From Raphanus sativus (Eukaryota; Streptophyta; Magnoliopsida; Brassicales; Brassicaceae): a stretch of 64,000 bases of DNA. The DNA lies in the NCBI RefSeq assembly GCF_000801105.2, contig NC_079511.1:23149792-23213791 (forward strand). Direction: 5' to 3'. Within the stretch, counting starts at the first letter, position 1; every line of letters begins with the position of its first letter. A program made the position numbers and the translations under genes. A model generated the notes under the pieces. The model ran no database searches and had not been told where the DNA came from. It worked only from the letters and a program-made list of their open reading frames with translations. Below, piece by piece: positions 1 through 11,391 of this stretch.

Positions 1-979
1 ATATGTAATTACATGAAATATAAAAATATGAAATCAAAACCAAACCGGCTTCAGTGGTGATTACATTCTAACGTACTATAGAACAAACCATGTCAAATAA
101 TTAATTTGAATTCGGTTTTGTGTATAGTAATAGCATTTACAAGTAATTATTAATCAAACCAAGTCAAATGTTATATACTAACCAAATTAAACAATCTTTT
201 GGGAAAATAAAAAATAAACACAATCTTAATTAGCTCTACAAAAAAGCATTTTGTCTAACAATATACTGAACTAACTATATTTTTCTTAAAATAAATCGGT
301 ATATAGATATATGTAGAGGTGGACGTTCAGATACGGTTCAGGTCTATTCGAGTTTCGCGTTTTAGGGATTAAATATTTTAGCCCTTTCGGATATTTATAA
401 ATTTCGATCCGAGTTCGGTTCGGATCTTTGAGGATCCAGTCTAAGTTCGGATAACATGTTTAAATTATTTTAAAAAATTTGAAATTCATATTTTTTTTTT
501 TTTTTGTCAACTGGTCACTTTTGGACCTTTTTAATCCTCAAACTGAGGTAAGTGGGGGTCGAACCATATAAATTCATATTAATATGTAACATATAAATTT
601 GAATAATGTATACCAAAATACCTAAACTTAATATATATAACTATATAAATCTAATTTGGATACATTCGGATATCCAAATACTTAAATATATATTTGAATA
701 GATCCAAAAAGTAGTACCAAACATTCGTATAATATATTTGAATAATATATATAAGTATATAAATCTATTCTGGATATATTTGGGTATCCAAAATACTTCG
801 GTTCGGATTTGGTTTCGGTTATCTAAATACAAAATTTACGATAATTTGGATATTGAATCAATTTTGGTTCATGTTTGGTATTTCTTTTTGGATCGAGATC
901 GGTTCGGTATTTTGGATTTGGGTTTTTTTCTTAACTCTAATATTGACAAGAAAAAAATAGTAACATGTTTTAGAAAAAT
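1..979. repeat. AT-rich transposon-derived DNA with TTCGG-rich tract
   Basis: No gene is seen here. From about 314 the sequence begins TAGAGGTGGACGTTCAGAT and is then rich in variants of GGTTCGGAT up to about 920. This looks like the TTCGGG/ACCCGA-rich non-autonomous elements common in Brassicaceae, and related tracts occur at 36755 and 38007 in this window. A short oligo(T) lies near 490-505. Short open frames on both strands are products of the AT-rich repeat. The stretch probably belongs to the Helitron that ends at 1011, but its 5' end could not be placed. Confidence 0.45.
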
Positions 980-1011
980 ACACCCGCGCGGATGCGCGGG
1001 TCAACATCTAG
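980..1011 (+). mobile_element. Helitron 3' terminus
   Basis: A perfect 8-bp GC stem, ACCCGCGC-GGAT-GCGCGGGT, is followed by CAACAT and then CTAG, with a host T at 1012. A GC-rich hairpin about 10 bases before CTRR next to T is the diagnostic Helitron 3' end. The element reads on the plus strand and lies to the left; its 5' TC end was not located and may be outside the window. The terminus is about 490 bp upstream of the FRG2-like start codon. Confidence 0.75.
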
Positions 1012-1500
1012 TATAATTTAAAATTGAAGAAACAAGTCCGAGCGTATCTAACTATAATTAATCACAGTTTGTGTCGTCTGAAACGGCGCCGTTTTGTCCG
1101 AATTAAGAAGGTCAACTCGAAAACCCTATAATATGAAAGCAAGGAAACAATTAGCTTTCACACTATTCCTTCCTCTGTTTCGCTTCCTTCCTTCCCCTTC
1201 CGGAGAGACTCACGACCAATTCACCTAACCTCCTTTCTCCTCCTTCGTCACAGTGTTCTTTAAGGGTTTCGTATATCCAAATCTCTGGTTTTTATTATAT
1301 CCTTCGCTTTTGTCGGTTTCTGAATAAATCTTCAATTGCAGTTATTTTTTTTGATCGAAATTAATGTCGAAATCACAAACCCTTTAGACTGTTTGAAAAC
1401 CCTAATTATGATATCGTTCGCAAAGTTTGTATCTTTACGGTGATTACGATCGTTTTGTTCTGATTTACAGAGTTAAAAAAAAGTTGAAGTCTTTGCGGCG
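1012..1500 (+). promoter_or_regulatory. Promoter and 5' leader of the FRG2-like gene
   Basis: This is the non-coding interval between the Helitron end and the ATG. From about 1150 it becomes rich in CTTCC/TCTCC, typical of a plant 5' leader, so transcription probably starts near there. No TATA box can be assigned with confidence. A 5' UTR intron is possible but was not proven. A short frame opening at 1427 overlaps the true start in another frame and is not considered coding. Confidence 0.4.
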
Positions 1501-4500
1501 ATGGATTCCGCTATTGAAATCAGTTCAGACAGTGACGTTGAGATACAAGAAACAAGAACCACTCTTCCTCCTCCACATCCACTGTTACCTCAAGGTTACG
1601 CTCTTCTCTCTCTTGTTACTTGTTTCTCACTTGTGAGTGATGATCTTTGGTGGTTATGTGTGTATATGTGTTTATTGTCCTTGCAGGGTCTACGCTGAGA
1701 CCTCACCTTTCTATTGGGTCCTCTTCCAATGCAAATGGCCTCACTAGAGTTGGACTACTTCCACTACCCTCTTCATCACGCAATGCCTTTGAAGCCAAGC
1801 CTGTACTCTCTTCACGCAATGCCTTTGAAGCCAAGCCACTGACTAATGGGCACCACATAGGATCTCAACAAGCTCTAACGAGGGTGCTTCCTCCATCTCT
1901 TACTCGCCCTCCTATGCCGTTGAGACCTGGTATTCGCCCTCCTATCCCGTTCCTTACGAGTAATGCGAACGGGAGTCACTTTCGTGGGGTTTATCCTCCT
2001 GCTGGTACTCCAGCTGCGTCAGGTTCAGGCATCAACGGTAACTTTGGAGGTGGTTATGGTGGATTCCATGATGGGATTGGCACGGGGCGTGTCGTTAATG
2101 GCGATCGGTTGTTTCCTCAGTCGTCTGGGCCGCCTCACGCAACAGCTGCTTCTACCTCGCATTTCAATGGTGGTGGGGGTGATCCGTTGCATAGGAATGG
2201 CATGGGTGAGGATAGGAGTTCGGAGACCGACGAGACGCTCGTCTATCAGGCTGTTCTACAGGTGTTTTATCATTGTCCCATCTTTTGGCATCTGTAGTTC
2301 TCATACTATTTTACTGTTCGGTGGGTTTTAATACTATGTCAGAGAGATTAACATGTTTCTTAGGCTTCTGATGTCGCTCGAAATAGAGCAACATGCCGAC
2401 TCTCTCAGCTTTAGATGATGTGTATAAGCATTGTTTTCTCCCTCTTTGAATATCAGTAACCTCGTCACTTGTGTAGCATTCATGTTTTTGATTCGTATTG
2501 TTCGTCATGATTATAACTTCCATATCCAAGAGTTTGGCGTTCTCGCATGATTGCCCTGTATGTGTAGTAAGTGCTTTTTTTTGATAAACAAGCGATTACT
2601 TCTTGCAGAATCTGAATCAACCCAAGTCCGAGGTCGATTTACCTGACGGTCTTCTTGCAGTTCCTCTTATGAAGCATCAGGTACTCATGTTTCTAGTTCA
2701 TCTTTCAGTATCACTTGAAAAGGGCTTGCTTACTAAAACACTGTTGTTTTTTAGAAAATTGCATTGGCATGGATGTTTCAGAAGGAAACCAGAAGTGCGC
2801 CCTGTCTGGGAGGGATATTAGCTGATGATCAGGTTACTTATCGTACTTATTATTTTCTACTAAGTATTAAGTCTCCCTCTCATTCAATTTGGTTTACTGT
2901 GCAGGGCCTTGGTAAAACAATCTCAACAATTGCTCTTATCCTAAAACAAATGCACGAGGCAAAACCAAAGTCTGAGAATTCAAGCAACCAAGTGGCTGAA
3001 GCATTGGATCTGGATGCTGATGATGAATCAGAGAATGCATTTGTGAAACAAGAGTCGAAGGCTATAAGGGTAAATGGCATGTCAAGCAACCAAGTGGCTG
3101 AAGCATTGGATCTGGATGCTGACGATGAATCAGAGAATGCATTTGTGAAACAAGAGTCAAAGGCAATAAGTGTTAATGGCAGTTATGGCATGAAGAAAGG
3201 CAAGAATAAAGAAGAAGCCAGTACTTCAACAAGGAAATTTAAAGGGAAAAGACCAGCTGCTGGCACTTTGATTGTTTGTCCAGCTAGTGTTGTGCGGCAG
3301 TGGGCAAGAGAACTTGATGAGAAGGTTACTGAAGAAGCCAAGCTTTCTGTTCTAATCTACCACGGTGGTAACAGGACCAAGGATCCTACTGAACTAGCAA
3401 AATATGATGTGGTGATGACAACGTACGCTATCGTCTCAAATGAAGTTCCGAAGGTAACCTTGGAGGATGACGATGAGAATGATAAGAAAACCTTGGAGGA
3501 TGGCGATGAGAATGATGAGAAATATGCCGAGAGAAATGGTCTCGCCTCTGGCTTTGTCTTGAGTAAGAAACGCAAAAGTATGTTGGGTGGCAAAAGTATG
3601 TTGGGTGCTCCTAAGAAGAGTAAGAAACGAGGCAAGAAAAACGCTGACGATTCTGACCCTAACTGTGGTACTCTGGCAAAGGTTGGGTGGTTCAGAGTTG
3701 TGCTTGACGAAGCTCAGACGATTAAGAATCACAAGACCCAGGTTGCAAGAGCCTGTTGTGGTCTTCGAGCCAAAAGGAGATGGTGTTTGTCTGGAACACC
3801 GATTCAGAACACGATAGATGATTTGTTCAGCTATTTCAGGTTTCTAAGGTATGATCCGTATGCCGTGTACAAGTCGTTCTACAACACAATTAAGCTTCCA
3901 ATTTCCAGAAATTCCCCAAATGGTTACAAGAAGCTTCAAGCTATTCTAAAGGCTATAATGCTGCGCCGTACCAAAGGTACTTGAACTGTCTCGTTAATGT
4001 TTTTATGTTGTTAAATTGGTGTCTGGTGATGGGATTTGACTTCATAACTGTGTTCTATGCCATAGGCTTTTCCTGATTATATCTGCTTTTTATATGATAA
4101 GTTTGCATGTTACTCCTACTTACATAGCTGTGCTGCTGTTGAGAGATTCTATTAATTATCTTCTGATCTATGATCCAGGAACATTGCTTGATGGTAAGCC
4201 TATAATTAATCTACCACCGAAGACAATTAATTTGAGCAAGGTAGACTTTTCGGTAGAAGAGCGGTCTTTCTACACGAAGCTTGAAGCCGATTCACGTTCT
4301 CAGTTCAAGGTGCTCTTTCCAAACTATCAGTTCATCCTTTGTTTATAGCTATGATCTGCACACTTCTGTAGTAACTAGCAATGTGATATAAATTCGTGGT
4401 TATGGAGAGTTCTCATTGAAGAAAATCTTTTGCAATGATTCCTGACAAGTTGGCAAGATGATAGTTTTCTCTCTATGCAGGCATATTATGATGCAGGAAC

Positions 4501-5814
4501 TTTGAATCAAAACTATGCAAGCATTCTTCTCATGCTTCTACGGCTACGCCAAGCCTGTGACCATCCCCAACTTACTAAAGGATTCAAATCAAATTCTGTT
4601 GGGAAGGAATCAGAAGGAGCTGCTAAAAGACTTTCTAGGGAGGTTCGAGTTAGCTTGCTCAATCGCTTAGAATCGTCTCCCATCTGCCGTGCCTGCAACG
4701 TAAGTGCATAAATGATGTAGGTCTAGAGATAGTGTCTCTTCACGTTCTCACCATCTGATATTATTTTTGCAGGATCCACCAGAAGTTCCTGTTATTACTT
4801 TGTGTGGACATATATTCTGCTATCAGTGTGTATCAGAATACATCACAGGGGATGAGAACTCGTGCCCTGTGTGCAGAGAACAGCTTGCGCATGATGCTGT
4901 TTTCTCCCAGTCTACCCTTCGAAGTTGTATGGCTGCTGAAACGGGGTGTAGTTCCTCCTCACTTGCTAAAGGTCTTAACAAAGCAGCTTTTCAGAATTTC
5001 GACTACAGCTCATCGAAAATCAAAACTGTCTTAGATATTCTGCAGTCGCTTTCTAACCAAGGCAGTCAAAATTCAACTCAGAACGGTGGAATGCCTTCTT
5101 CCTCGCAACCATATGACGTCGACGATGACGATGATGTTACCATTATAGAAGAGCAAACGAGTGTGCCATCGAATCCTCACAACCAAGAGCCAGTAAAAAC
5201 GATTATCTTCTCTCAGTGGACTAGTATGCTTGACGTGCTTGAGCTCTCTCTAAATGAAAGAACTATAGAGTTTAGAAGGTTAGACGGTACAATGAGTCTA
5301 GCTGCTAGAGACAGAGCTATAAAAGAATTCAGCAACGATCCAGATGTAAGTCAACATCTTTCAAGACTTTTAAATTTCAATTTCTCCTACGCAATTGAGT
5401 ATATGTGTCCCTTCTTTCTATGACAGGTAAAAGTGATGATAATGTCTTTGAAAGCTGGAAACCTTGGGCTGAATATGGTTGCTGCAAGTCATGTCATTCT
5501 TCTTGATCTTTGGTGGAATCCAACTACTGAAGACCAAGCTATTGATCGAGCACATCGCATTGGACAAACTCGACCAGTTACTGTTACTCGTATTACCATA
5601 ACCAATACGGTGGAAGATAGAATTTTGGCTCTCCAGGTATGGTTTCTTTGCTTCTAAACTGATACATGTTTCCACACTAAGTTTTTCATGATATATCTTT
5701 TATCATCAGGAAGAGAAAAGGGCAATGGTTGCGTCTGCCTTTGGTGAAGAATATGGTGGAAGCTCTGCAACTCGACTAACAGTAGATGATCTCAAATATC
5801 TATTCATGGCGTAG
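1501..5814 (+). CDS. CHR28: SNF2-family ATPase with RING finger, FRG2/CHR28-like
   Basis: Ten exons join in phase: 1501-1594, 1687-2261, 2609-2680, 2755-2832, 2905-3976, 4179-4309, 4481-4699, 4773-5345, 5427-5636, 5710-5814. They give 1042 residues, all with GT-AG introns. Seen in the protein: ATPase motif I GLGKT at 274-278, the motif II variant DEAQ at 541-544, a C3HC4 RING inserted between the two helicase lobes (CRAC at 743-746, CGHIFCYQC at 758-766, CPVC at 778-781) and the lobe 2 motif [11 protein letters not shown] at 975-985. The order SNF2-RING-HelicC defines the Rad5/16-like subgroup. Arabidopsis FRG1/FRG2 (CHR27/CHR28) act in the nucleus and are needed for RNA-directed DNA methylation. 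Choice of CHR28 rests on the neighbouring SCL3 gene. It is longer than the Arabidopsis protein, partly through in-frame tandem duplications in exons 2 and 5. The start was chosen because [12 protein letters not shown] opens an acidic N terminus and splices in phase. Confidence 0.93.
2980..3183 (+). repeat. 102-bp in-frame tandem duplication in FRG2-like exon 5
   Basis: Two adjacent copies (2980-3081 and 3082-3183) encode a 34-residue acidic unit beginning [17 protein letters not shown], residues about 299-332 and 333-366. The copies differ at only a few bases. Smaller in-frame duplications in the same gene are 36 bp at 1776-1847, 33 bp at 3457-3522 ([11 protein letters not shown] / [11 protein letters not shown]) and 18 bp at 3574-3609 (KSMLGG repeated). 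All lie outside the catalytic motifs. Confidence 0.9.
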
Positions 5815-6376
5815 ACAAATTTGGTTTAGTATTTCTAAATCACCGGTTTACTAAAGTTTCTTTTCCAGAGTTTTGATCATGAAGAAACCTTTGAGCTGCA
5901 TTTTAGTTCTTCAGATTGGAATTTGAGCAAATATGTAAATAACTAGTTTCTTTTTTCCTAGTATATACATATCAGACTCCCTTTAGAGAGTGCATTTGTC
6001 CTCACTGTAATCTAAATTTACACCAAGTTAGTTTCCATAACATAGACATTCTGAGATCATGATTTAGTAATTGTAGATAGTGTTCTAAAGATGGGGTCTA
6101 AAGATCATGCCTACCAATTTATAGAACATTGATTGTAGAGGAAACTATTGAAGATCTTGAACAGAACATTAATGCAGTCATCAGCAGCTCAAAAGGCATA
6201 TATGCAGAGGCAGTTACAAGCATTTGCCAAAAATAGGAAAAAGAGACAGAAAGTCACATCAGGACAACAACAATCAAGATTGTGTCCCTATGTATATATA
6301 AAAGAAAGGGACACTCTGCTCATAAACAAAAGAGAACACACAGTGTGTGTTTATATATCATATCAATCATCTACTT
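5815..6376. other. Convergent intergenic region between FRG2-like and SCL3
   Basis: The two genes converge here, so the interval holds both 3' UTRs and polyadenylation signals. An open stretch at about 6148-6290 encodes a lysine/glutamine-rich run (QKAYMQRQLQAF) that could be a relic exon, but I recognise no family and it has no supporting splice context. I do not call a gene. Confidence 0.5.
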
Positions 6377-7711
6377 TCACTTCCTGCATCTCCAGGCTGA
6401 TACCGAGTATAGAGGTCTATCTTGCCAGCAAATCACAGCACACCCACTCTCTTCTTTGAGTATATATCCATCAAAACCATAGCCTTGAAGCAACCTCCTA
6501 GCCTGCAACATGGCAAAATAGCTAAGAGGAACATTCCCAAAACCAGCCAAATCAATCCTCTGGCTCCATTTCTCTAGCTTCTCATGTCTTTCCCTTCTCT
6601 CTGATCCCTCGCATGCTATGATGTTCTTGATCTCCTCACCGAAAAACATCTTCTCCACTTTGATCCTATCTTGACAAGTCCTTGGAACTTTTGCTTCCAA
6701 GCAATCAAACAATGCTGCGTAGGTGTAGAGTGATTCTAATAGTCTCTCCATCAGTGTGGACCCGTTGTGGTCTGAGTCTTGCTCAGTGACCACCATGATC
6801 TTTGGAGACAAACTCCACATTGCATTGAGGAATCTATCAATCCTTCCTGAGTTAGGTAGAGGGAAAGATGAAGCCGAGTCACCGCTCAGACTGTATCCAT
6901 TCTTTCTCAAGAAATCATCATCCGAGGAGGCCAAGAAGTTATGCAACTGAAGAACCGAGCTGACGGCCAAGGCCTCTCCTGTCTTAACACGCAGCTGGTC
7001 CACGTTTAAAGACTCTAAACTACTCACAACGGGATTAAACTGAAACGGTATGTCGAGTTTCTCTGCTTCCTCAGTGAGTCTATGAGCCATTTGATCAAGC
7101 ACTTCCTTGTGGGGATGAACACCAGTGATCCTCAAATGCGGTGGACCTTCAGGCCTAGAGTTAAAAGCTTGAATCAAAGCAAGCCACTGAGCAGGCTCTG
7201 AAGCATCGAGATCAATCACGTGAACCATCTTCTCACCTTCCATAGCCTCGAGTATAGCTCGGTTGGTGAGCAGGTAAGATACTTTGAGGATAGGGAACAT
7301 ATCAAAGAACAATCTCCTGACATGAACCTCCTCGGAGACATTGCTGGTCCTTGTCTGAGTTGCGTTAAGAGCCTTGTAGAGACCAGGCCAAGACTTTAGG
7401 ATTCTGTTAGCAAGCGCTTCGGTGAAGTAAGCCGCTACTCGCTGCATCGTGTCACCTTCAGGGGAAGAGAGGAGAGAGAGCTGCTCGAGAGCTGCGTTTG
7501 CGTTTTGGAGGCTGCCTGAGGCCACGTGGTTTGCACAGGTTAGCAGGAGGTGGATCAAGTAGAGACCACGCTCCTCTGGTTTGAGGTCTTTGAACGGTGA
7601 TGAGGGAGAAGAGATGAGAGTTGGCCTTGTGAGTGACATGGTTGAGAAGACTTGAAGTGGTGATGAAGCTACAGAGGATGTTCCATTGTCTTCTTGAAAT
7701 TTAGCCACCAT
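6377..7711 (-). CDS. SCL3: GRAS-domain transcriptional regulator SCARECROW-LIKE 3
   Basis: One uninterrupted exon of 444 residues. The GRAS domain runs from about residue 45 to the end: leucine heptad I around YLIHLLLTCANHVASG, the VHIID motif as VHVIDLD, leucine heptad II around LRVKTGEALAVSSVLQLH, then RIDRFLNAMW, and a C-terminal SAW region ending WQDRPLYSVSAWRCRK. SCL3 is a nuclear co-regulator that opposes DELLA repression in gibberellin signalling and acts in root endodermis with SHR/SCR. The sequence matches Arabidopsis SCL3 nearly throughout, but that protein is 482 residues. Here a block of roughly 35 residues is absent after FLRKN (about residue 268), between heptad II and the PFYRE region, with the frame kept. 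The start MVAKFQEDNG agrees with the family N terminus. Confidence 0.95.
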   Translation of the reverse strand: MVAKFQEDNGTSSVASSPLQVFSTMSLTRPTLISSPSSPFKDLKPEERGLYLIHLLLTCANHVASGSLQNANAALEQLSLLSSPEGDTMQRVAAYFTEALANRILKSWPGLYKALNATQTRTSNVSEEVHVRRLFFDMFPILKVSYLLTNRAILEAMEGEKMVHVIDLDASEPAQWLALIQAFNSRPEGPPHLRITGVHPHKEVLDQMAHRLTEEAEKLDIPFQFNPVVSSLESLNVDQLRVKTGEALAVSSVLQLHNFLASSDDDFLRKNGYSLSGDSASSFPLPNSGRIDRFLNAMWSLSPKIMVVTEQDSDHNGSTLMERLLESLYTYAALFDCLEAKVPRTCQDRIKVEKMFFGEEIKNIIACEGSERRERHEKLEKWSQRIDLAGFGNVPLSYFAMLQARRLLQGYGFDGYILKEESGCAVICWQDRPLYSVSAWRCRK

Positions 7712-10689
7712 TTGAAAACTCCAAAGCTCAAATTCTTTTAAAGATCAAGAGAATCTGAAGTTTTAACAAAAGAGGCATAAATAAAGAACAGAGGAACTAG
7801 GGTTTTAAATGTTCTTGATGATATAATTATAGATTTTTTTGACCTATAGATGGTAAATGATTTTAAGACAGAAGAAGAAAGACAACAACTGATTGAAACT
7901 GTCTGAATTTGATAAAGAAAAAGGAAAGCAGGTCTCTTTTATAAACAAGAACAGGAAAGAAACAAGAAACTTACTTGATTTTTGCATCAATGGAAAAGAA
8001 AAACACAAATGAATTTAGAAGAAATGTGAATTTTTCTTTTTTTTTTTTAATTTCTTGTGTTGGTTTGGGTTCTATCTATCATGTGTAAAGAAGAAAGAAG
8101 TCTCTGGTGGGTTTATCTTGCGAGTTATAGCGTGTGTATGTGCGTGGATTGAAACTAAAAAACACTAACACAGAGGCATTGTTCCTTTTGGTTCTACGTA
8201 CCAGACAATGCGTGATAGTCGGTTTTGTCTTCTTCCTTGTTGTCTTTTTGTGTTCTTTTCTTTCTCTTTCGGTTTAAAGAATTAAATAAAAATAGTCAAA
8301 GTTTCAATCTCATCGTTAAACTATAGTTATTGTTATGTTCACATCCACATGGTACTAGTTGTACTACATGAATAGTCTGGTGACGCGTATAAACCCCACG
8401 TATCAACATTTCTGTCCATTAGAAATTTAGAATCAAACCATATATTACAAATAGTCACATATAAGCCCCATGTAATTTTCTTGAAGATAATAAGTAAATT
8501 TCCATATATGTGTTAGACTGATTCTTGATTTATTTTTGAATCAGGTTCTTAAATAAATTTAGAGAAACTAGAAAAGAAGGAACGTTAGATGAGGCAAGAA
8601 GTTCAAAGAACCCATTTGTCACTATATCTTTTGGAATTATCTCATTATAAATTTTGAGTTTGGAGCCTCCACTTTTATGGTCTTTGTCTCCATATGAGGT
8701 GGATTTGGAATCATGACTGTTTTTCAATTATAAAAACTAAAAAGCTTTTTTGACCAAAAAAAAAAAACTAAAAAGCTTTTGTTTTAGGTAAAAAGCTGGT
8801 TTGGAAAAATATGATTCTAAGAAGGAAACGTCCAAACACACCTTAACAAAGACAAAACATAACCCCAAAACCATCTCTTTTGTTTTTGTTTTCTTGTTAA
8901 AAAAATATTAATATTTATAAAACTGAGATGATGGCTTGAAGGTTGGGTGTGGGATTTGTCTGTCTTCTTCTTTTGAATATTCATTGTCTTCTAATAACTT
9001 TTTCTTTGTCCTTTTTCTTTGTTTTAAATGCTCACCTTTTGTCCTCTTTCTTTGTTTTAATGCTCATCTTTTGTCCTTTTCTTCTATTTCTCTCTCTATT
9101 TGTTTTTACTGTCATCACATTCTAAACTAAAAAACCATTGACCGATATTCTCTAGAAAAGAATGAATTATTGCACTGTTAACAGCTCTAATATCGGGAAT
9201 AGACTGGTAAAATAGTACTATAAAAGGATAAAAGTATGCCTAAAGAAATAGTAGAATTTTAGTTTTTAAGTTAATTTTGATTAAAAATTAGAGAATGATT
9301 AATTCTGTTTATTGAACTTGTATGTACCATTAAAGATATCTGTACCAATAAATCGCAATTTTGTGAAGTCTGTACCATTAAAGAATTGTGATAAAAAAAA
9401 CGTCCTGCATAATAGCCACCAATACAATTTTCTTTCTTTTTGGGATCACAAATTGAAAAAGTGGAATTAATTGATACTAGTATGTATAGACAGTAGGAGG
9501 ACCTTTGTGAAAGAAATAGGAAAACCTCTTTCTGTATATTGACAACACTTTATTATTTTGAAGGAAACTGTTGTTTCTAAAGACATCCACAATTGTAGAT
9601 ATTTTGAAGATTTCTAAGAAAGAGAAAATGATAATGAACAAAATATTTGGTTAAAAAGACCAGTAGAATTTTAAAGAATATTATTCTACACAAAACATAT
9701 CAATTTGTGTTTAAAAATCATTTTACCCTTGTCACTTTTAGTAGCCAATCAGAGTTGAACCCGCACGTCCTTTCAGTATATATATTTTATAAAGGAATAT
9801 TTAAAATATAAAATAAAATATATATATATATATGTGGAAAATATTATTTTGAAAATTTTAAATATTTTAAAGTTTAGTTTTATGAAAATATATAAAACAT
9901 ATATTCATCACTTATTTATCGTTTAGTTATTTAAAAATGTAACATCATATTAATAATTTAATTTTATACATTAGTTTAATATGAACTACTACAATTTTTT
10001 TTATTTTTTGTATTCTCAAAATATTTTTTGTGGCTAAACTAAATTAGTTACTATTTTATTTTGAAAATATGTTTTATTTAATGTATTATATCTTAGTTTT
10101 GTGCTTTTATAATATAAAATAAAATATAAAATGATACAACCAATAGATTATTATTTATTTTGATTATATATAAAAAGTTAATATGGAATTTTTAAAAATA
10201 AAAAGAACTGGGATATACTATTTAATTTCAAAATTAATTACCAAAAAATACATAAAACCTGGCCTAAATTAAATATGGTAAAAACAATAATTGCATAATA
10301 GGAATGTATTTGGGTTATATTGGAAATCTTATTGTTTATATTTATATTGTTTTCTGTCAGGAAAATATCATATATAAATAAATTTAATATACTTTGTTAA
10401 ATTTCTAGTTAGTGGTCTAACATTAACATATGACATTTTATGGTAGATAAAATAATAACTCTATTTTAATAGAATAGAAGTTTTTCACATATTAGAATAT
10501 GTAGAATTTGTGCCGTTGCAAAATTGAATTGGTATACTTAAAAACAAAATTAGGAGTTGTAGCTTATTCTATGCAATGAAAACAGTACAATATAAATATA
10601 ATAACAACATGATTAGTGCAGTGAGTTACCTCCTAGATGCATAACTAATGAAGATGAAGTAATCGAACCAAAAGATGTTTTGGATAAGT
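7712..10689. other. SCL3 upstream region and AT-rich intergenic DNA
   Basis: The first 600 bp or so should contain the SCL3 promoter and leader, read on the minus strand; a long leader with an intron is possible but not demonstrable. From about 9780 the DNA is very AT-rich with TA runs (9815-9832) and no coding content. Nothing resembling DWF5 or the RING/FYVE/PHD gene expected at this place from Arabidopsis order is visible on either strand. Confidence 0.5.
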
Positions 10690-10960
10690 GTTGTAGTTCA
10701 AAAGGAGAGTTGGAGTTTTGGTGCAGTGGCCAGGCAAGTCACCTTTAGAGAATTTTTGGATGCTTCATGAGGAGTTCAAGATTTTTTGTCCTTTCTACCA
10801 GCTTGAAAATAAGCTAGATTTCATTGGAGAAAGTACTGATAGGTTCAAAAAATCTTACTATCAGAAAAGAAAAATGCAAGAAGTGTGTGAAACGAGAGAA
10901 GATTTAAGAAATCATTTGAATAATAGAGAGTCTTTACAATTATACTTGAGAAGAATATAA
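10690..10960 (+). pseudogene. Ty3/gypsy chromodomain remnant
   Basis: An 80-codon frame begins MVQWPGKSPLENFWMLHEEF and continues with QLENKLDF and GESTDRFKK. This pattern (V-x-W-x-G-x-S-P-x-E-x-x-W, then E-F, then L-E-x-K-x-D-F) matches the C-terminal chromodomain and tail of plant chromovirus integrases. Nothing of integrase is left upstream, so this is a decayed 3' fragment. The assignment rests on pattern recognition only. Confidence 0.5.
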
Positions 10961-11391
10961 AAAGAGTTTGTAACTCATTTTAGAATTATGCTTTGTATGT
11001 TGTATCTCTGAGATGTTATGAGTCCTGAGTTTGCAATCGCTGTAAAACCGACGGGAATGGTGATCTCGCTATGAAAGTGAACTAGTATCGTACTACAAAG
11101 CTGTTATCGGTTTACATTGAGATTGGAGAAGAAGTTCTTTAGATTTACAGTATCTAAAGTCTGTCAATCTGTACCAGTATACACCTCGGAAGCAAAATGG
11201 TTTGCAAATAAATGTATCTTGATGATTCTCTTTCTTCTTCTTCGTAAAACTCATACGTATATTCCTAAAATAACCTCCTTGGGGACAGTTTCAACCATCC
11301 AGGGTGGCCTTTAAATCATAAGAAACGCAAAAACAAACTTCATTATTTAATGAAAATAAGGGAGATAAAGAATAAAATAAAGATGGCTGGC
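10961..11391. other. Intergenic stretch downstream of the oxidoreductase gene
   Basis: This holds the 3' flank of the minus-strand oxidoreductase gene and the tail of the gypsy remnant. No further gene, RNA gene or clear repeat was recognised. Confidence 0.4.

Noticed and set aside
738..1016. 92-codon ORF before the FRG2-like gene
   Set aside because: AT-rich repeat sequence that runs through the Helitron terminus; no family and no plausible promoter.
10981..11060. Possible C/D snoRNA (ATGTTATGAG ... CTGAG words)
   Set aside because: Boxes are too weak and no terminal stem could be found.
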